In this document: one piece after another, positions 59,694 through 64,000 of the stretch
Layout of the letters: the number at the start of each line of letters is the position of its first letter
How positions within the stretch are numbered: position 1 is the first letter of the stretch
Source of the DNA: Medicago truncatula
Lineage: Eukaryota > Streptophyta > Magnoliopsida > Fabales > Fabaceae
Length of the DNA stretch: 64,000 nt
Reading direction: 5' to 3'
Assembly: GCF_003473485.1 (NCBI RefSeq)
Contig: NC_053045.1
Location: forward strand, 52,122,494 to 52,186,493
Notes under the pieces: model-generated
Told to the model about the DNA's origin: nothing
Database searches by the model: none
Seen by the model: the letters and a program-made list of their open reading frames with translations, nothing else
Program-made: the position numbers and the translations under genes

Positions 59694-61200
59694 GGGTTAA
59701 TTATGTTTTAGGTCTTTATAAATAGACGCGTTTTCAACATTAGTCCCTACTTAAATTTTATTAAATTTTTGGTCCCCAACGTTTTTTTCCGTTAGCAAAA
59801 TAGGTCATCGCTGTTAATTGTTGTTGATTGAGCAAACAGTGAAGCGTACATGGATGCCACATCTGACTTTTTTTTTTGGTTAAATATGTTTTTAGTCCCT
59901 GTAAAATTGAGGCATTTTAAGTTTAGTCCTTACTTATTTTTAATAGTTGTTTTAGTCCTTACAAAAATATTATGCACTCAATATCAGTCCCTGCTCAATT
60001 CAAATTTGTTCAATTTATGATTAAACTCTTGTATACTGCCACTAGTTTTGCATGAAATGGGAGCATATGGGTTGGTCCGAATTAATATGGAATTATTTTC
60101 CCACGCTCGTTCAATATTTTTCCCCTGGTTAATGATATTATGTTCTATTCAAATAATCTATGCCGATTCAACATCTTTTGGTCAACATAATTTTTAAAAA
60201 AAGAATAGCTTATTTTTCGGTATCTCATATGAGTTTCATAATTCTAGGAATTGGTTCTATAAATGATATTGGGCTCAACGGAGACGTTTTACAAATAATA
60301 TCTCATGGATTTATTGGCGCTACCATTTTTTTTCTTTGCAGGAACTAGTTATGATAAACTACGTCTTCTTTATCTTGACGAAATGGACGGAATGGCTATT
60401 CTAATGCCAAAAATATTCACGATTTTTACTATCTTATCGATGACTTCTCTTGCATTGTCGGGCATGAGTGGCTTTGTTGCCGAATTTATAGTTTTTTTTT
60501 GAATAATTACCAGTCAAAAATATCTTTTCATGATTAAAATACTATCATATCTAGTTTTAGTAGGTTTTTAGTCCCTAAAAAAAAAAAAATCTAATTTTAG
60601 TCCTTGCGAAAACAAAGTTTGTTTAATTATCCTTAAACTCTTAAATTTTTGAACGATTTTTTTGAGACAAGTTTAGAACACTATGAAAGATTCAATTACT
60701 AAAATTTAGAATCTTTTAACACGAAAAGAATTAAATATGTATTTTTGAAAAGGATAAAAGTAATAAAATCTGGACATATAAATCAAATTTTGCGATAATT
60801 TTTTGCGTACGAACTTTTAGTAATGTTCTTAACACGTCTACAAAAAATTATTAAAAAACTTAAGAGTTTAAACATAAATTAAACAAATTTGAATTGAGTA
60901 GAGACTAATACTGAGTGCATAGTATTTTTGTAAGGAATAAAACTGCTATTAAAATTAAGTAAGGACTAAACTTAAAATGCCTCAATTTTATAGAGACTAA
61001 AAACATATTTAAGCCAACAAAAAAAGTCAGATGTGACATCTACGTGTGCTTCACCGTTTGCTCAATCAACAACAATTAACAGCGAGGACCTATTTTACTA
61101 ACAGAAAAAAAACGTTGGGGATCAAAAATTTAATAAAATTTAAGTAAAGACTAATGTTAAAAACGCGCCTATTTATAGGGACGTAAAACATGATTAACCC
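59694..61200. mobile_element. Mutator-like TIR element carrying plastid DNA
   Basis: 1507 bp. The left arm (gggttaattatgttttaggt..., then ggttaaatatgtttttagtc... at about 59880) and the reverse complement of the right arm match over roughly 335 bp, including the block acttattttgctc-like cattttaagtttagtcctta and the inner end ttaaactctt. Flanked by ttagtatta (59685-59693) and tcagtatta (61201-61209), a 9-bp duplication with one mismatch. The interior starts with a plastid ndhD segment directly at the inner edge of the left arm (60030), and a partial third TIR-like piece in the same orientation (about 60560-60650) follows it. No transposase. Confidence 0.9.
60030..60541 (+). pseudogene. ndhD: plastid ndhD fragment (NUPT), broken
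   Basis: About 510 bp corresponding to the middle of chloroplast NAD(P)H dehydrogenase subunit 4. Recognisable runs are [82 protein letters not shown] and [15 protein letters not shown], followed by ITSQKYLF. The fragment has a frameshift after GQHNF (60200), another near IFFL (60340), and substitutions such as Leu-Pro-Gly to Leu-Ser-Gly. It cannot encode the whole subunit; it is non-functional nuclear plastid DNA. Confidence 0.9.
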
Positions 61201-61270
61201 TCAGTATTATACAATACAAAGCAAACATTTAAAAACTTCATGTTGTAAATTAAACGTGTTATATCAAATA

Positions 61271-61528
61271 CTCCCTCCGTCCCGCAATAAATGACCTATT
61301 TAAAATTTTGCAATTTTGATATGGATTACTTTGACCATATTTTTCTACTAATATACATAGATAAATAATATCATATAACATATCGTTAGATTCGTCTCGA
61401 TGAATATTTTCAAAATATCAAATTTTCATGATTTTTTCTAACATATTATTCAAGATATTTAAGCTCAAAATTATGCATTGAAATGCGTAATGGAGTCAAC
61501 CGTATCATGTATTAAGGGACGGAGGGAG
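61271..61528. mobile_element. Stowaway-like MITE, 258 bp
   Basis: Begins CTCCCTCCGTCCCGCAATAA and ends TATTAAGGGACGGAGGGAG, between TA dinucleotides (61269-61270, 61529-61530). No coding capacity. Confidence 0.85.
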
Positions 61529-61530
61529 TA

Positions 61531-64000
61531 CATGACAACACTAGTAATTATAGCTCGAGCAAGTTCACTTCATCTGTTTTTTTTTTGACAATAAGTTCAC
61601 TTTATCTGTTAAGAAGCTTATCTCATCACAACTTTCATGAAGAAGCTTAAGGCAATCATTGAAAGCCTATAATATCGGTACTGAAAAATCAAAAGAGTGA
61701 ATAGTCTAATTTTAATCGAGATGAGACAATCCACAATTTAGTTGTATATTTTGATTTTTGTTTGTCGGTTCAAACTCCAAATTAAAAACGTAGATTGTCT
61801 AATTTTGATCCAACAACCACCAATAAAATCGAGGACAACAAATCTAAACCCTTAATAAATTGTCAAATAAAAAAACATCAATAAAATATAATGATTTCAT
61901 TTGGATCTCAAATGATCAATTTTGAATGGCGTAAAATCCCGATTTGACATCAAATTTGTTTAATCTGATTTAAACTCAAAATAAATAAATAAACTATAAC
62001 TGGTTTATTTGGTTTAGATTGAATTATCGAATTTATGGGATAATTTGTTTGAGTTTTACCCCTTAGAATAATGATATCAATACTTTTTTTTAAACACTTT
62101 CTTTAATCTTCACTCTCTTATTAATTTAAATCAACGTGAATTTACGCTTTGAAAATAGAACCTACGTAAAATGATGGAATATACATTGATTTTATCTAAT
62201 AAGAGAGATAATCTTAAAAAGAGGGTTGAAAAATAACATTCCATATGATAGATAGTAGTCCAAAAATAGCAGCCGACCTTAAGTTTAATTTTCGATATTT
62301 CTAGTTACGATCTCTTTCTCTATGTCCCACTAAGATCCTCTGCGACTGCGTGACTCACAAAAAGAGCACAGTACATGAAATACCATAATTCAACTTAAAA
62401 ACTACTATAGTAAAATGAAAATGTCAAATTGTCAATGTAAAATCATAAGCAATCACAAAGTTTCTTCAAATCTTGTATTTTTTCTTTCCCGTCCTAATAA
62501 TTCCAATCCCTACAGTAAATTGAGTCCCACTCAGAAATGAAGAAAGCAAAAAAGGGTTGTTGTTGAACCTTTATTAATTTAATTTCATATGGTCAAGACT
62601 CTAGAATAATTCAAAACCAGTGTCCTATGCCTAGTCAAATTCCAGCATTCTCAACCCGCGGCAACATCAGAGGGTAACTGACCCCAAATATACGTTTGGC
62701 CTCCTCTGACCGTGACCAACGTTACTGTTTTAATTTAATATCATTATTACCAATCAATTAAATTAAATTATAGTTCTACCATAAAGTAAACGTATCCAGG
62801 GTATACGATGCATACAACAACTAAAAGTTTGGATTTGTTTGGCAGGATCAAATTTCGATTTTACAAATCATAACTTATAATTTATTTTTCTTCATAAGAT
62901 GAACATAACATAGATATGTTCGATAACTATTTCTTTCCTAAGCTTATACCAAATTGTTGGGAAGACGGAAGCGACAATGAACTAAACGTCTATGACCACA
63001 CCTCTACTCTAAGGCGTTAGGTAAAAAGATACCCTCTCTTGTATATCCAACCTTTCATTTATTTCTAAATAATGTGAAACATAATCATTCACACTTCAAA
63101 CCCAATTCAATTTCAAAGAACTCATAATTTATATTTTCTATTAATTTTACACATATTATATTCATTGAAAATAAATATTAATTAATTATATCTTTTTATA
63201 TCGTTTCTTATTTATCGGTTAGTACAACCACTAATAATATCAAACTCTATAAATTCAATAAACTATTTTATTTTCCCTTGTTAACTAGGCTACCCATTTA
63301 AAAAAAAAAAACTAGATTATCCACTATCCATTGTAAATTTATTCATTTATAAACTACTATTAGTTGAATTTCACAACTCATCAAGTTCAGAGCTGATCTT
63401 AAAACTTATATACAACATTAATCGGTCATTCGAACGTGTGTCCGAAGACCACATATAAAAAGGAAAGATTCATTGAGACACATAAATTTTCAATATTTAG
63501 CAAGCTCACATGATATCATTTCAAGTCATTCACTAAATAGATTTTCATGCAAAGAAAATTAAACTCACTATTTTAAAAGAAAGTGATTAAACTCAAATGA
63601 TTAATGAGCTAAATTAAAAAATAAATCTTTGAAAGAAAGTTGAATTCAATTCTCATATGAAGATTAACACAAAAAAAAACTATTTTGTAACAATGAGCCA
63701 AAATAAATTGATATTAATACTCATGAATTAATTAATAGAAGATTTGGTTTTGGATTCGGATTTTGACAGGAGAAGCGACAAGTGGACCTAGTAGATGGAT
63801 TTTGCAAAGATCTCATAGATTTGGATCCTCCGAATCTCACACCTTTATTAATTTTCTTTACCCTTTTCTGCCTTTTCAAATTTCAATTCAGCCCCACAAA
63901 TCAGTTTACTTTCTTTTTATTTATTTTTCTCATTTTATTTCTTTCACTATTTATTACTATTATTAGCATAGCACGCGTCCCTTCATTTTCTCTTTCCTAA
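61531..64000. other. intergenic DNA, no supported gene
   Basis: Very AT-rich. At the right edge 63763-63990 is open in two frames on the plus strand (start region GEATSGPSRWILQRSH) and GC-richer in its first 100 bp; it could be the leader or first exon of a gene continuing beyond the window, but there is not enough to call it. Confidence 0.4.

Noticed and set aside
60160..60502. Two NADH dehydrogenase-like proteins
   Set aside because: They are pieces of one plastid ndhD fragment broken by frameshifts, not genes.
63763..64000. Open frames at the right edge
   Set aside because: Truncated by the window, low-complexity Phe/Ile/Leu translation after the first 30 codons; cannot be supported.

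Overview
The window is nuclear DNA from a flowering plant. The genes are split by AT-rich introns with GT-AG (once GC-AG) borders, non-coding DNA is very AT-rich, and there are plant-type Ty1/copia, LINE, SINE, Stowaway-like and Mutator-like elements. A plastid ndhD fragment sits inside one transposon. The SINE and MITE styles and the gene set suggest a legume (clover/medic/pea type), but that is an inference from recollection, not a search.

Layout. 1-3051: 3' half of a Ty1/copia element with intact integrase, reverse transcriptase and RNase H and a 3' LTR. 4576-6021 (-): an unrecognised seven-exon gene of small, symmetrical phase-1 exons separated by similar introns. 7.2-17.2 kb: transposon remnants, with two Mutator-like elements, a solo LTR with a TCTAG duplication, an RPA70-like pseudogene and a decayed LTR. 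17488-18693 (-): single-exon WD40 protein of the JINGUBANG type. 18.7-26.8 kb: intergenic DNA with MITEs and a SINE. 26890-27138 (+): small Lys-rich protein. 28021-32188 (+): complete 14-exon ALDH10 aminoaldehyde/betaine-aldehyde dehydrogenase (503 aa). 32.5-41.9 kb: a LINE-like insertion, a long-TIR element, an F-box pseudogene and a duplicated copy of its 3' end. 41983-45186 (-): complete 11-exon atypical E2F (DEL type, 391 aa). 45.7-51.8 kb: SINEs, a broken LINE ORF2, a fold-back Mutator-like element and a Stowaway-like MITE. 53005-56621 (-): complete six-exon Arg/Ser-rich nuclear protein (370 aa). 57.3-61.2 kb: a LINE ORF1-like pseudogene (-) split by a minus-strand retroposon, with a Mutator-like element carrying the ndhD fragment at its 5' edge. 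61.5-64.0 kb: intergenic.

The host genes are unrelated housekeeping or regulatory genes (peroxisomal aldehyde oxidation, cell-cycle transcription, RNA processing, WD40 scaffold); there is no operon or cluster. The main theme is dense, nested transposition. Six TIR elements with 9-bp target duplications (four perfect or near-perfect pairs I could align in full, two with one mismatch) and several retroposons with 12-17 bp duplications could be delimited by eye. The two observations most worth following up are the plastid-gene cargo inside a TIR element and the repeated-exon gene at 4.6-6.0 kb.
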